64,000 nucleotides of DNA, from positions 186,001-250,000 of the forward strand of contig JAEWOE010000003.1 of the NCBI GenBank assembly GCA_023460995.1. The letters run 5' to 3'. The translations under genes and the position numbers were made by a program. Positions 1 to 8,495 of this stretch are shown here, in pieces (position 1 is the first letter of the stretch; every line of letters starts with the position of its first letter). The notes beneath the pieces were generated by a model. That model had not been told where the DNA came from, did not search any database, and saw nothing but the letters and a program-made list of their open reading frames with translations. The DNA is from Bacillota bacterium. Lineage in GTDB: Bacteria > Bacillota_I > Bacilli_A > RF39 > UBA660.

Positions 1-1151
1 GAAAAAAAGTAATTATAAGAGTAGATTTTAATGTGCCTATTAAAGGAGATGTTATTACAGATGATAATAGAGTAAGAGAAAGTTTAGAAACTATAAATTA
101 CGCTATTTCAAATAATGCTAAAGTAATTCTTATGTCACATTTAGGAAGAGTTAAAACAGATGCTGATAAAGAGACTAATACTTTAGAGCCTGTTGCGTTA
201 AGACTAAGCGAACTTCTTGATAAAGAGGTAATCTTTGTTGATGAAACTAGAGGAGAGATTCTTGAAAATGAAATTAATAATATGGAAGCTGGAAATGTTC
301 TTTTAGTAGAAAATACTAGATTTGAAGATATAGATGGAAATAAGGAAAGTGGTAATGATCCTGAACTAGGTAAGTACTGGGCATCGTTAGGAGATATTTA
401 TATTAATGATGCGTTTGGTACAGCACATAGAGCGCATGCTTCTAATGTTGGAATTGCTACTAATTTACCAAATGGAATTGGCTTTTTAATTGAGAAAGAA
501 TTAAATAATTTAGAAAAAGCTATAACTAATCCTGAAAGACCATTTACTGTTATATTAGGTGGCTCTAAAGTTAGTGATAAAATTGGAGTTATTGAAAATT
601 TAGTTAAGGTAGCAGATCATATATTGATAGGTGGAGGAATGGCTTTTACTTTCCTAAAAGCTAGTGGATTGCCTATTGGGGCATCTTTGTTAGATGCTGA
701 AAATTTAGATTTTTGTAAAAAGATGTTAGAGGAACATGAAGATAAGTTAATCCTTCCTACAGATGTTATTTGTAGTACTAGTATGAATGAAGGTTCTTTA
801 TCAAGAGAATGTTTTATAAATGATATTAAAGAGAATGAAATAGGCTTAGATATTGGTCATGGAAGCATAAAATTATTTAAGGAGATACTAACTACAAGTA
901 AAACTGTTGTATGGAATGGTCCAGTTGGTATGTTTGAACAAGAAGCTTATGCTGGTGGGACTAAAGAATTATGTGAAGTATTAAGTCAGATAGACTCTAC
1001 TACTATAATTGGTGGTGGTGATACAGCAAGCGCTGCAATTAACTTTGGATATAAAGAGAAGTTTAGCCATATTTCAACAGGTGGTGGAGCTAGTCTTGAA
1101 TTATTAGAAGGAAAAGTACTTCCAGGAATTGCTATAATAGATGAGAAGTAG
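1..1151 (+). CDS. pgk: Phosphoglycerate kinase, 5' end cut by the window edge
   Basis: Catalyses ATP formation from 1,3-bisphosphoglycerate in glycolysis; cytosolic. The reading frame is open from base 3 (KKVIIRVDFNVPIKGD), which is the family N-terminal RVDFN substrate-binding motif. The true start therefore lies before the window and roughly 10-15 residues are missing; the internal GTG at 33 is not the start. Further family marks are SHLGR near the N-terminus, the GGSKVSDKI hinge, WNGPVGMFE, and the C-terminal GGGDTASA and STGGGASLE nucleotide-binding loops. It is followed after 8 bases by a glycosyltransferase gene and then tpiA, so it is part of a glycolytic operon whose upstream part is not visible. 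Identification is certain. Confidence 0.97.
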   Translation, partial: KKVIIRVDFNVPIKGDVITDDNRVRESLETINYAISNNAKVILMSHLGRVKTDADKETNTLEPVALRLSELLDKEVIFVDETRGEILENEINNMEAGNVLLVENTRFEDIDGNKESGNDPELGKYWASLGDIYINDAFGTAHRAHASNVGIATNLPNGIGFLIEKELNNLEKAITNPERPFTVILGGSKVSDKIGVIENLVKVADHILIGGGMAFTFLKASGLPIGASLLDAENLDFCKKMLEEHEDKLILPTDVICSTSMNEGSLSRECFINDIKENEIGLDIGHGSIKLFKEILTTSKTVVWNGPVGMFEQEAYAGGTKELCEVLSQIDSTTIIGGGDTASAAINFGYKEKFSHISTGGGASLELLEGKVLPGIAIIDEK

Positions 1152-1159
1152 GTGAAAAA

Positions 1160-2425
1160 ATGAGAATTGGTATATTTACTGATACTTATCCTCCATATAT
1201 AAACGGTGTTTCTACAAGTGTTGCTATGCTTGAAACAGCTTTAAAGAAGCAAGGTCATCAAGTGTATATTGTAACTGTAAATAATGAAAATATGAAATAT
1301 AAATATGAGAACGAAGACCATATAATTAGAATTCCAGGTGTACCAATCGGAATATATGATTATCGTTTAACAGGTGCATATCCACTTAAAGCTGTCGGTA
1401 AAATAAGAAAATGGAATCTTGATGTAATTCATTCACAAACAGAATTTGGTGTCGGATCTTTCGCACGTATTATATCTAAACAATTTAATATACCACTTGT
1501 TCATACTTATCATACTATGTATGAAGATTATGTTCATTATATAACAAAGGGATATTTTAGTGGTCCAAGTAAGAAAATAGTTGAGTATTTAACAAACTTT
1601 TACTGTGATCAAACAGCCACTGAACTTATAGTTCCAACTAAAAAGACTTATGATTTATTTAAAAAGAAATATCATTATGCTCGTAATGTTCATATTATTC
1701 CAACTGGTATTGAAGTAGAAAGATTTTACAAAGAAAACTTTAAGCCAGCAGAACTTGAAGAAATAAGAAGAAAAATTGGTCTTTCTAAAGATCAGTTTGC
1801 TGTTCTTTTTGTTGGAAGACTTGGTAAAGAAAAAAGTATTGATGTATTAATTGAATCACAAAGAGAATTATCTAAAAAATATAATAGTAAGCTTATAATA
1901 GTTGGCGATGGACCTGATATGGATCATTATCAAGATATGGCAAAAAAACTTGGTATAGAGGACAGTGTTATATTTACAGGCAAAGTTCCTTGGGTTGAAG
2001 TAACAAAATATTATCAACTTGCTGACTTATTTGCCACTGCTTCACGTTCTGAAACACAAGGATTAACTGTTATAGAGGCTATGGCAGCTTCTTTACCAGT
2101 AGTTGCCGTAGATGATGAGAGTTTTAGAAATGTTGTTGTTGATGGTTTAAACGGATATTTATTTGATACAAAAAAAGAGTACAAAGAATATGTTGAATCA
2201 TTCATAAATGATCCATTAAAATTAAAACAGTTTAGTAAGCAGGCACGAATTAATGCCGATCAATATTCATCAAAATACTTTGCTGAAAGAGTCTTAGATG
2301 TTTATCAGAAGGCTATAGATAGTAGTCCACTTCATAGAGAAAATAAAACAATTTATAATGGCTTTGTTGAAACAATAAGAAAAACATTGAAAGGAGTATT
2401 TCATGGAAAAGATAGTGATCGCTAA
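1160..2425 (+). CDS. GT4-family glycosyltransferase, probable diacylglycerol glucosyltransferase
   Basis: A 421-residue GT-B fold enzyme. The N-terminus MRIGIFTDTYPPYINGVSTS matches the family of 1,2-diacylglycerol 3-glucosyltransferases that make membrane glycolipids and lipoteichoic acid anchors. The Rossmann-type donor half has VLFVGRLGKEKSIDVLI and IIVGDGPD, and the GT4 EX7E-type segment is SRSETQGLTVIEAMA near residues 297-311. No signal peptide or membrane segment is seen; these enzymes bind the membrane peripherally. The start follows AGGTG at a good distance. Its last 23 bases overlap tpiA, so translation is probably coupled. Its place between two glycolysis genes is unusual. The lipid substrate is inferred from the N-terminal similarity; another sugar acceptor is possible. 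Confidence 0.8.
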   Translation: MRIGIFTDTYPPYINGVSTSVAMLETALKKQGHQVYIVTVNNENMKYKYENEDHIIRIPGVPIGIYDYRLTGAYPLKAVGKIRKWNLDVIHSQTEFGVGSFARIISKQFNIPLVHTYHTMYEDYVHYITKGYFSGPSKKIVEYLTNFYCDQTATELIVPTKKTYDLFKKKYHYARNVHIIPTGIEVERFYKENFKPAELEEIRRKIGLSKDQFAVLFVGRLGKEKSIDVLIESQRELSKKYNSKLIIVGDGPDMDHYQDMAKKLGIEDSVIFTGKVPWVEVTKYYQLADLFATASRSETQGLTVIEAMAASLPVVAVDDESFRNVVVDGLNGYLFDTKKEYKEYVESFINDPLKLKQFSKQARINADQYSSKYFAERVLDVYQKAIDSSPLHRENKTIYNGFVETIRKTLKGVFHGKDSDR

Positions 2426-3131
2426 TTTAAAAATGAATTTAAATCTTTATGAAATTTGCGATTATGTAGTAAAAATAAATGAACTTATAGATACTAAGAG
2501 AGTTGTAATATGTCCAACAAGTATGTATTTACCATATTTTTTAAAAAATGGTTATTCTGTTGGTATACAAAATATTGCACAAACAGAAGATGGTGCATAT
2601 ACTGGTGAAGTTAGTGCTAGTCAGGTAAGTAGTATGGGTATTGATTACGCCCTTATTGGTCATAGTGAAAGAAGACAGTTCTTTAATGAAACAGATTCTG
2701 TAATAAATAAAAAAATATTACTTGGACTTAAAAATAAGTTGAATTTAGTACTATGTATAGGCGAAACAAAAGAAGAAAGAGATATGCTTAAGACAGATCG
2801 TGTTTTAAAAAGACAACTTATTAATGCTTTAAGAGATGTTAATAAAGAAGATTTAAAAAACATAATAATAGCATACGAACCAATTTGGTCAATAGGTACA
2901 GGTAATGTTCCTAACAACAAAGATATTGCTACAGTAGCCATTTATATAAAAGGAATAATTAATAACTTATATCATGAAGATATAAATATTCCAGTATTAT
3001 ATGGTGGTAGTGTTAATGAAAAAAATATTGAAGAAATAAATGAAGTAAAAGAAATATCAGGAGTTTTAGTTGGTGGAGCATCATTAAAAACTGATAAATT
3101 ATTAAAAATTAAGGAAGTCATTATAGGTTAG
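2403..3131 (+). CDS. tpiA: Triosephosphate isomerase
   Basis: Interconverts dihydroxyacetone phosphate and glyceraldehyde 3-phosphate. The 242-residue TIM barrel has the active-site lysine in ANLKMN (usual form GNWKMN), the catalytic histidine in GHSERR, the catalytic glutamate in AYEPIWSIGTG, and the phosphate loops YGGSVN and VGGASL. Length is normal to slightly short. The ATG at 2403 has AAAGGAG just upstream, inside the end of the glycosyltransferase gene. An intrinsic terminator begins at the stop codon and closes the pgk-GT4-tpiA operon. Confidence 0.97.
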   Translation: MEKIVIANLKMNLNLYEICDYVVKINELIDTKRVVICPTSMYLPYFLKNGYSVGIQNIAQTEDGAYTGEVSASQVSSMGIDYALIGHSERRQFFNETDSVINKKILLGLKNKLNLVLCIGETKEERDMLKTDRVLKRQLINALRDVNKEDLKNIIIAYEPIWSIGTGNVPNNKDIATVAIYIKGIINNLYHEDINIPVLYGGSVNEKNIEEINEVKEISGVLVGGASLKTDKLLKIKEVIIG

Positions 3132-3150
3132 TGACTTTCTTTTTATTTTT
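3114..3150 (+). terminator. Intrinsic terminator of the pgk-tpiA operon
   Basis: Stem GAAGTCA / TGACTTT (3114-3120 with 3132-3138) with an 11-base loop containing the tpiA stop, followed by a T-rich tail. Confidence 0.7.
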
Positions 3151-3200
3151 TCGACAAAAAACGACAAAACTAGATAAAATTCATTCTAGTAAAAGTCGAA
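3150..3200 (+). promoter_or_regulatory. Cluster of Spo0A-box-like sites upstream of spo0A
   Basis: TTCGACAAA at 3150-3158 is the exact reverse complement of the known Spo0A box TTTGTCGAA. A weaker copy, AACGACAAA, follows at 3160-3168, and a GTCGAA core lies at 3195-3200 on the plus strand. Between them sits an inverted repeat ACTAGA-N10-TCTAGT (3169-3190). Spo0A is known to bind such boxes in Bacillus; autoregulation of the gene just downstream is inferred. Confidence 0.6.
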
Positions 3201-3209
3201 AAAAATGTA

Positions 3210-3215
3210 TATAAT
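3210..3215 (+). promoter_or_regulatory. -10 element of the spo0A promoter
   Basis: TATAAT lies 33 bases before the spo0A start codon. No convincing -35 hexamer is present at 17 bases; the inverted repeat and Spo0A-like boxes occupy that position, which suits an activator- or repressor-dependent promoter. Confidence 0.55.
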
Positions 3216-3247
3216 TGAAATGTAAAATAATAAAAGGAGAAAAGTGC

Positions 3248-4015
3248 ATGGAGAAAATTAAGGTAGTATTAGTAGATGATAATGTCAATTTAGTAGATAT
3301 GGTTAAAGAGTATTTTAAAACAAGTGAAGTTATTGAAATAGTTAACTGTGCATATGATGGATGTGACGGAATAGAACTTATTTCTAAAGAAATAGACAAT
3401 TTTGATGTATTAGTATTAGATTTAATTATGCCAAAAAAAGATGGGCTTTATGTATTAAATGAAATGAAGAAAAGAGGACTTTCTAAAAGTACTATAGTAG
3501 CAACTAGTTACAATGCTACTAATGTAATTAGAGAAGTTTCTGAATTAGGAGTAAATTATTTTATCTTAAAACCTTTTGAACTTGACGACTTAGAGAAAAG
3601 AATTATTGAATCAGCAGGTAATAAAAAAATGAGTAAAAATATTGATTTTTACCATAGTAATCTGCAAATTTCAATTACAAAACTACTTCATGAGCTTGGA
3701 ATACCATCTCATATAAAGGGATATCAATATATAAGAGAAGGTATTGGAATAGTTTATAATAAACCAGAAATGATTGGTGGCATTACTAAAGAACTTTACC
3801 CTGAACTAGCTAGAAAATATACAACTACTGTATCAAGAGTAGAAAGAGCTATTAGACATGCTATAGAAGTAAGCTGGAACAGAGGCGATTTAAAAGTAAT
3901 GGAAGATATATTTGGTCATAGTGTAGATGTAGATAGAACAAAGCCAACAAACTCTGAATTTATTGTTACAATCGCAGATAAACTTAAGTTGGAATTTCAA
4001 AAAGTGGGTAGTTAA
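3248..4015 (+). CDS. spo0A: Spo0A, master response regulator of sporulation
   Basis: A 255-residue two-domain response regulator. The receiver domain has the acidic pocket VLVDDN (residues 8-13), the phospho-acceptor aspartate about position 58 in VLVLDLIMPKKDG, and the switch lysine in FILKPFEL. The C-terminal half is the Spo0A-specific DNA-binding domain, with HIKGYQYIREGI and the recognition-helix region SRVERAIRHAIEVSWNRG. The ATG at 3248 is chosen over an upstream in-frame start at 3215 because AAAAGGAGA precedes it and 3215 overlaps the -10 box. It stands alone between terminators. With sspI in the same window it suggests a spore former. Confidence 0.95.
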   Translation: MEKIKVVLVDDNVNLVDMVKEYFKTSEVIEIVNCAYDGCDGIELISKEIDNFDVLVLDLIMPKKDGLYVLNEMKKRGLSKSTIVATSYNATNVIREVSELGVNYFILKPFELDDLEKRIIESAGNKKMSKNIDFYHSNLQISITKLLHELGIPSHIKGYQYIREGIGIVYNKPEMIGGITKELYPELARKYTTTVSRVERAIRHAIEVSWNRGDLKVMEDIFGHSVDVDRTKPTNSEFIVTIADKLKLEFQKVGS

Positions 4016-4027
4016 CACTTTTTTTAT
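3999..4027 (+). terminator. Intrinsic terminator of spo0A
   Basis: Stem AAAAGTG / CACTTTT around the stop codon (4000-4006 with 4016-4022), followed by a run of T. Confidence 0.75.
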
Positions 4028-4085
4028 TTACAAATAATAAGTCATATTTTAATAATACTTATCTATTACATAATAAAAATTGTGA

Positions 4086-4091
4086 TATAAT
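4086..4091 (+). promoter_or_regulatory. -10 of the promoter for the 4122 gene
   Basis: TATAAT preceded by TGTGA, giving an extended -10 shape, 31 bases before the start codon. Confidence 0.5.
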
Positions 4092-4121
4092 GTAGACATT
4101 AAATGTAGTGGGGAGTTTAAA

Positions 4122-4661
4122 ATGGATAAAGTAGTGCAAACGATTTTTAAAAGTATTAATGGGAACGAGTTTTTATTTCAAGCAAAAGAGAAAGATGAAT
4201 CTGTACATATTTTACAGACGGGATATATAATATCACCAAGTGGAGATGTAGCAATAGTTTATGATTCGGATAGTCATTCCAACATTTTTTCAAATTATAT
4301 ACATTATTATCTAGAAGAAAATTATATGACTAATTATGAGTTATTTGAGGGTGCAAAAAAACTTATTCAGCTAAATCATATAATTTATGTTGGACCAAAA
4401 ATAACAGATATATCAAAAAATATAACTGGAAACGAATTGTGTGTATTAATCATTCCCGATTTTGATGATATTAGTGATATCCAAGTTAATTTTATTAATG
4501 AGTTGTTGGAAAGTAATAAGCCAAAGATCACATTTAATAAAGATTCTCAATTAATACAAATGCAAATAGCTAATATTTCTGGTGATGAAAAAAATAAGGA
4601 GTATACAGTACAAGAGTTAAAAGATTTTATTAATCATAGAGAAAACTCTAAATGTAGGTAA
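4122..4661 (+). CDS. Hypothetical protein, 179 residues
   Basis: I do not recognise this protein. It is acidic and soluble, with no signal peptide or membrane segment. The first third holds short beta-rich stretches (ILQTGYIISPSGDVAIVYDSD), followed by a mixed alpha/beta middle and a charged C-terminus. The start is supported by GTGGGGAG 7 bases upstream and a -10 box at 4086. It is monocistronic, between spo0A and clpB. A role in stress or sporulation would be a guess from position only. Confidence 0.75.
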   Translation: MDKVVQTIFKSINGNEFLFQAKEKDESVHILQTGYIISPSGDVAIVYDSDSHSNIFSNYIHYYLEENYMTNYELFEGAKKLIQLNHIIYVGPKITDISKNITGNELCVLIIPDFDDISDIQVNFINELLESNKPKITFNKDSQLIQMQIANISGDEKNKEYTVQELKDFINHRENSKCR

Positions 4662-4689
4662 TTATAAAAAAAGTAAGTAAAATCAAAAA

Positions 4690-4716
4690 TTAGCAATCAC
4701 ACTTGACAAGTGCTAA
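4690..4716 (+). promoter_or_regulatory. CIRCE operator (HrcA site) of clpB
   Basis: TTAGCAATC-N9-AAGTGCTAA, a 9-9-9 inverted repeat with one mismatch per arm from the CIRCE consensus TTAGCACTC-N9-GAGTGCTAA. It overlaps the -35 box, so bound HrcA would block RNA polymerase. Confidence 0.92.
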
Positions 4717-4730
4717 AATAGTGATATAAT
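4703..4730 (+). promoter_or_regulatory. Sigma-A promoter of clpB
   Basis: TTGACA (4703-4708), a 16-base spacer, and TATAAT (4725-4730) with an upstream TGA. The -35 lies within the CIRCE element. Confidence 0.88.
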
Positions 4731-4780
4731 TATCAGTGAATGTAGTTACATTCGCTTTTTTAGTGAGAAGGAGGGATATT

Positions 4781-6877
4781 ATGGATTTTGAAAATAAGGA
4801 TGAAAATGTTTTAGAAAAATATGGTCGTGATATTGTTCAAAGTGTTAAAGATGGTAAAGTAGATCCAGTAATAGGAAGAGATGAAGAAATTTCTAGTATT
4901 ACAAGAATACTTTCTAGAAAAACAAAGAATAACCCTGTATTAATAGGTGAACCAGGTGTTGGTAAAACAGCTATTGTTGAAGGATTAGCTCATCGTATAG
5001 TAAAAGGTGATGTTCCAAATAGTTTAAAAGACAAAATAGTTTGGGAACTTGATTTAGGTTCTTTAATAGCAGGTGCTAAATATCGTGGTGAATTTGAGGA
5101 AAGACTTAAAAAAGTCTTAAAAGAAATTAAAGACTCTGATGGAAAAATTATTATGTTTATTGATGAAATACACATGATAGTGGGAGCAGGATCTGATGGT
5201 GCACTTGATGCTGGAAATATGTTAAAACCAATGCTTGCTAGGTCAGAGATACATTGTATTGGAGCTACTACTTTAAATGAATACCGAAAATATATAGAGA
5301 AAGATGGAGCTTTAGAGCGAAGGTTTCAAAAAGTATTAGTAGGACAGCCTACTGTTATAGATACTATAACTATACTTAGAGGGTTAAAACATCGTTTTGA
5401 AGTATATCACGGTGTTGATATAAAAGATAGTGCCTTAGTTGCGGCATCCTCTTTATCAGACAGATATATTACTGATCGATTTTTGCCTGACAAAGCTATA
5501 GATTTAGTTGATGAAGCATGTGCTACTATTCGAGTTCAAATGGACTCTGTTCCTACTTCATTAGACAAACTAAATCGTGAGATAATGGGTCTTCAAATAG
5601 AATATACATCTCTAAAGAAAGAAAAAGATGAACTTTCTAAAAAGAGAGTTGAAGAGATAAATAACAAACTAAATAGTTTAAAAGAAGAAGAACAAAAGTT
5701 AAGAAGTGATTGGGAAGATGAAAAAAGAATAAACAGTCTTATTAAAGATAAGAAAAGCGAAATTGAGAAAGATAAATTCAAATTAGAGCAGGCAGAGAAT
5801 AACTATGATTTAGAACTTGCTGCTAAGCTTCGTCATGGTATTATCCCAAAATTAGAAGAAGAGCTAAGTTTACTTCAAAAACAAAACAAATCTGAGATAT
5901 TAAGTGATACTATTGATGATGAATCTATCGCGGCTATTATTTCTAGATGGACAAATATTCCTATTAGTAAGTTAGTAGGTGGCGAAAAAGATAAACTACT
6001 TCATTTAGAAGATAATATGAAAAGAAGAGTAAAAGGTCAAGATAAGGCTATTAAACTTGTAAGTAACGCTATTATAAGAGCAAGAGCGGGTATAAAAGAT
6101 CCGAATAGACCAATAGGTTCATTCATATTCTTAGGCCCAACAGGAGTAGGGAAAACAGAAGTAGCCAAAACTTTAGCATATGAACTATTTGATGATGAAA
6201 GACATATGGTAAGAATAGATATGAGTGAGTATATGGAAAGTTTTTCAGTATCTAGATTAGTAGGTGCTCCTCCAGGATATGTTGGTTACGATGAAGGTGG
6301 ACAGTTAACTGAAGCTGTAAGAAGAAATCCATATAGTATTGTTTTATTTGATGAAATAGAAAAGGCACATAAAGATGTATTTAACATACTTCTTCAAATT
6401 CTAGATGATGGTCGTATTACTGATAGCCAAGGAAGAACAGTAGATTTTAAAAATACAATTATTATTATGACTTCAAATTTAGGTAGTGAGCATATTTTAG
6501 AAAATAAAAATAATGCCGAAGAACTTATTAATAATGAATTAAAACGCACATTTAAACCAGAATTTTTAAACCGTATTGATGAAATAATTATGTTTAACTC
6601 ATTATCAAAAGATGTAGTATATTCTATTTTAGATAAAATAATTACTGAATTAGAATATAGATTATCTGATAAAAAAATAAAAATTATTCTTACAGATAAT
6701 GCTAAAAAATATATTATTGATAATGCCTATGATGAAAATTATGGGGCAAGACCAATTAAAAGATTTGTAAGTCAAAATATAGAAACATTAATAGCAAATA
6801 ATATTATTAATGATAATATAAAATTTAATAGTGCATTAACTATTGATGTAGATAATAATGACTTTATATTAAGATAA
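4781..6877 (+). CDS. clpB: ClpB-type disaggregase lacking the N-terminal domain
   Basis: An AAA+ hexameric disaggregase that works with DnaK/DnaJ/GrpE. It begins directly at the linker LEKYGRD, so the usual Clp_N domain of about 140 residues is absent: 698 residues against about 860 in full ClpB. NBD1 has Walker A GEPGVGKT and the FIDEIH Walker B. A long coiled-coil middle domain (about residues 265-390, with LAAKLRHGIIPKLEE) identifies ClpB rather than ClpC. NBD2 has GPTGVGKTE and VLFDEIEKAH. The start at 4781 has AAGGAGGG upstream; the in-frame GTG at 4736 lies 6 bases past the -10 and has no ribosome site. Promoter and CIRCE sit immediately upstream, so the N-domain is truly missing, not mis-called. 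Confidence 0.92.
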   Translation: MDFENKDENVLEKYGRDIVQSVKDGKVDPVIGRDEEISSITRILSRKTKNNPVLIGEPGVGKTAIVEGLAHRIVKGDVPNSLKDKIVWELDLGSLIAGAKYRGEFEERLKKVLKEIKDSDGKIIMFIDEIHMIVGAGSDGALDAGNMLKPMLARSEIHCIGATTLNEYRKYIEKDGALERRFQKVLVGQPTVIDTITILRGLKHRFEVYHGVDIKDSALVAASSLSDRYITDRFLPDKAIDLVDEACATIRVQMDSVPTSLDKLNREIMGLQIEYTSLKKEKDELSKKRVEEINNKLNSLKEEEQKLRSDWEDEKRINSLIKDKKSEIEKDKFKLEQAENNYDLELAAKLRHGIIPKLEEELSLLQKQNKSEILSDTIDDESIAAIISRWTNIPISKLVGGEKDKLLHLEDNMKRRVKGQDKAIKLVSNAIIRARAGIKDPNRPIGSFIFLGPTGVGKTEVAKTLAYELFDDERHMVRIDMSEYMESFSVSRLVGAPPGYVGYDEGGQLTEAVRRNPYSIVLFDEIEKAHKDVFNILLQILDDGRITDSQGRTVDFKNTIIIMTSNLGSEHILENKNNAEELINNELKRTFKPEFLNRIDEIIMFNSLSKDVVYSILDKIITELEYRLSDKKIKIILTDNAKKYIIDNAYDENYGARPIKRFVSQNIETLIANNIINDNIKFNSALTIDVDNNDFILR

Positions 6878-6898
6878 GCTATTGCTTATCTTTTTTTA
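6871..6898 (+). terminator. Intrinsic terminator of clpB
   Basis: Nine-base-pair stem AAGATAAGC / GCTTATCTT with TATT loop and seven T; the stop codon lies in the ascending arm. Confidence 0.9.
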
Positions 6899-6901
6899 TG
6901 T

Positions 6902-6907
6902 TATAAT
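6902..6907 (+). promoter_or_regulatory. -10 of the promoter for the 6938 gene
   Basis: TATAAT in the context TGTTATAAT, directly after the clpB terminator and 31 bases before the start codon. Confidence 0.55.
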
Positions 6908-6937
6908 ATAGCAAATTTATTTTAAAGGAGGGATATT

Positions 6938-7726
6938 ATGCAAGAGGAGTTAATGGATTGTTATAATAATAGAAAATTGATTAATAAAGACTTTATTGAA
7001 TACTTTATTTTTCATTATGTAGATATACTAGGGTTAAATCAAGTTGTTAAAGATATTTGTTTTTCAAGAAGTCCAGATACTTTAGTATCATATAGTCCTA
7101 GACATCTGTCTATTATAATTAGTCGTAATAATACTTTTAATAGAATGCTAATATCTAAAGGAAAAAGAGTTGAAGAACTAACTGATATTGAACTATTAAT
7201 AATGTGTATAAGATTTTTAGAAATGCTTTTTCATGAACTTACACACGCAAAACAAGAAATAATAATTCGTTCTTTACAAGAAACAAACCCTCTCATAAAA
7301 CAAATTCTTTTAGAAGATGCTCATATATTTAGATGGCAAAATCATCTATATGATAGACATTATGATGATTTTATAACTGAATATAATGCTGAAATTATGT
7401 CTAAAGTTATGACATCTTATTTTTTTAATGATTATCCTTTATTACAAGAAGTAAGTAATATTAATATTAATGAAGAAATATACAAAATGGTAAAAAAATA
7501 TTATTTGAGGGATGGAAAAAATAGCTATCCAATAATTAGATTTAAACAAATAACGAGTAACATTTTTTGTGAAGATGATATAATGAATATGGAAGGATTT
7601 AACAATTTGACAGAATTTGAAAAAATAAAGTATGGTATACCTCTTGATGATATAACAATGAATAAATTAGAGGAGATGCCAAAAGTAAAAATTAATAATT
7701 TTGGAGAATATTTTAATAGAAGGTAA
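6938..7726 (+). CDS. Hypothetical protein with HExxH motif, possible zinc metallopeptidase
   Basis: A 262-residue protein I cannot assign to a family. Its one clear feature is HELTH at residues 99-103 in the helix MLFHELTHAKQE, the layout of zinc-metallopeptidase active sites. Acidic residues that could give the third ligand occur downstream (EYNAEIMSK), but none is certain. There is no signal peptide or membrane segment, so it would act in the cytosol. The start has AAAGGAGGG upstream. The next gene (ylmH-like) follows after 3 bases, so the two form an operon. Metal binding is inference. Confidence 0.75.
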   Translation: MQEELMDCYNNRKLINKDFIEYFIFHYVDILGLNQVVKDICFSRSPDTLVSYSPRHLSIIISRNNTFNRMLISKGKRVEELTDIELLIMCIRFLEMLFHELTHAKQEIIIRSLQETNPLIKQILLEDAHIFRWQNHLYDRHYDDFITEYNAEIMSKVMTSYFFNDYPLLQEVSNININEEIYKMVKKYYLRDGKNSYPIIRFKQITSNIFCEDDIMNMEGFNNLTEFEKIKYGIPLDDITMNKLEEMPKVKINNFGEYFNRR

Positions 7727-7729
7727 TTT

Positions 7730-8473
7730 ATGGATAAGAATAGTGTCCTGAAAAGATTTAAAATAAAAGAAGATAGAATTTTAATTTCAAATATATTAGA
7801 TAAATATTTAAAGTATGATCAAACAGGTGTTAGTACTTATACAAACTTTTTAGATCCAAGAATGCTAAACCTTGCTGAAGAAACATTAAAATTCTCTAAA
7901 ATTAATTATGAAATTTATAAACCTAATGATAATTGTGATAAGAGTATAATTTGTTTTGGTAATTATGAAAACTTTGTAACTATATATAAAGTCGAAATTA
8001 ATGGTATTAGTCACTCAGATGTACTTGGTACATTATTTTCTATTGGACTTGATATAGATACAATAGGCGATATTTTTATAGAAGATGAATGTATTTATTT
8101 AACTAATTTAACAAGATTAAATTCTTTATTAGAAAGTAGTTTATATTCAATAAAAAATAAAAAAGTTAAATTGACAGAAGTGAATGAAATGCTTTTACTT
8201 AGAGATAGATTTGTTAAATTAAGTATTACTGTACCAAGTTATAGAATAGATGTCTTTATTAGTAAACTTGCTCATTTAAGTAGAAGTAGTGCTTGTGATT
8301 ATATAAAAGATAAAATGGTACTTATTAATTACAGCGAAATTACGAATGTTAATAAGATATTAAAAACAGGAGATATTATATCGATTAGAAAAGTTGGTAA
8401 ATTTATTATAAGAGAAGAGTTATATAAGTCTAAAAAAGATAATTATGTAGTTGAAATAGATAAATATAATTAA
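7730..8473 (+). CDS. ylmH: YlmH/RqcP2-like S4-domain RNA-binding protein
   Basis: A 247-residue protein with the YlmH layout: an N-terminal region with FLDPRMLNLAEE, a central segment HSDVLGTLFSIGLDIDTIGDIF that matches the family HRDFLGALMGLG...IGDI signature, and a C-terminal S4 RNA-binding domain (about residues 165-235) with RIDVFISKLAHLSRS. In Bacillus, YlmH binds ribosomes with peptidyl-tRNA and takes part in rescue of stalled large subunits. Here it is next to an HExxH protein instead of the usual division-cluster ylm genes. ATG at 7730 follows GAAGG. Confidence 0.82.
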   Translation: MDKNSVLKRFKIKEDRILISNILDKYLKYDQTGVSTYTNFLDPRMLNLAEETLKFSKINYEIYKPNDNCDKSIICFGNYENFVTIYKVEINGISHSDVLGTLFSIGLDIDTIGDIFIEDECIYLTNLTRLNSLLESSLYSIKNKKVKLTEVNEMLLLRDRFVKLSITVPSYRIDVFISKLAHLSRSSACDYIKDKMVLINYSEITNVNKILKTGDIISIRKVGKFIIREELYKSKKDNYVVEIDKYN

Positions 8474-8495
8474 TATTAGATAATAGTTATGATTA

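Noticed and set aside
3215..3247. Longer spo0A start at 3215
   Set aside because: It overlaps the -10 box and the ATG at 3248 has a strong ribosome site and family-typical start.
4781..6877. ClpC assignment for the Clp ATPase
   Set aside because: The long middle coiled coil with LRHGIIPKLEE and the linker sequence match ClpB, and neither ctsR nor mcsAB is upstream.
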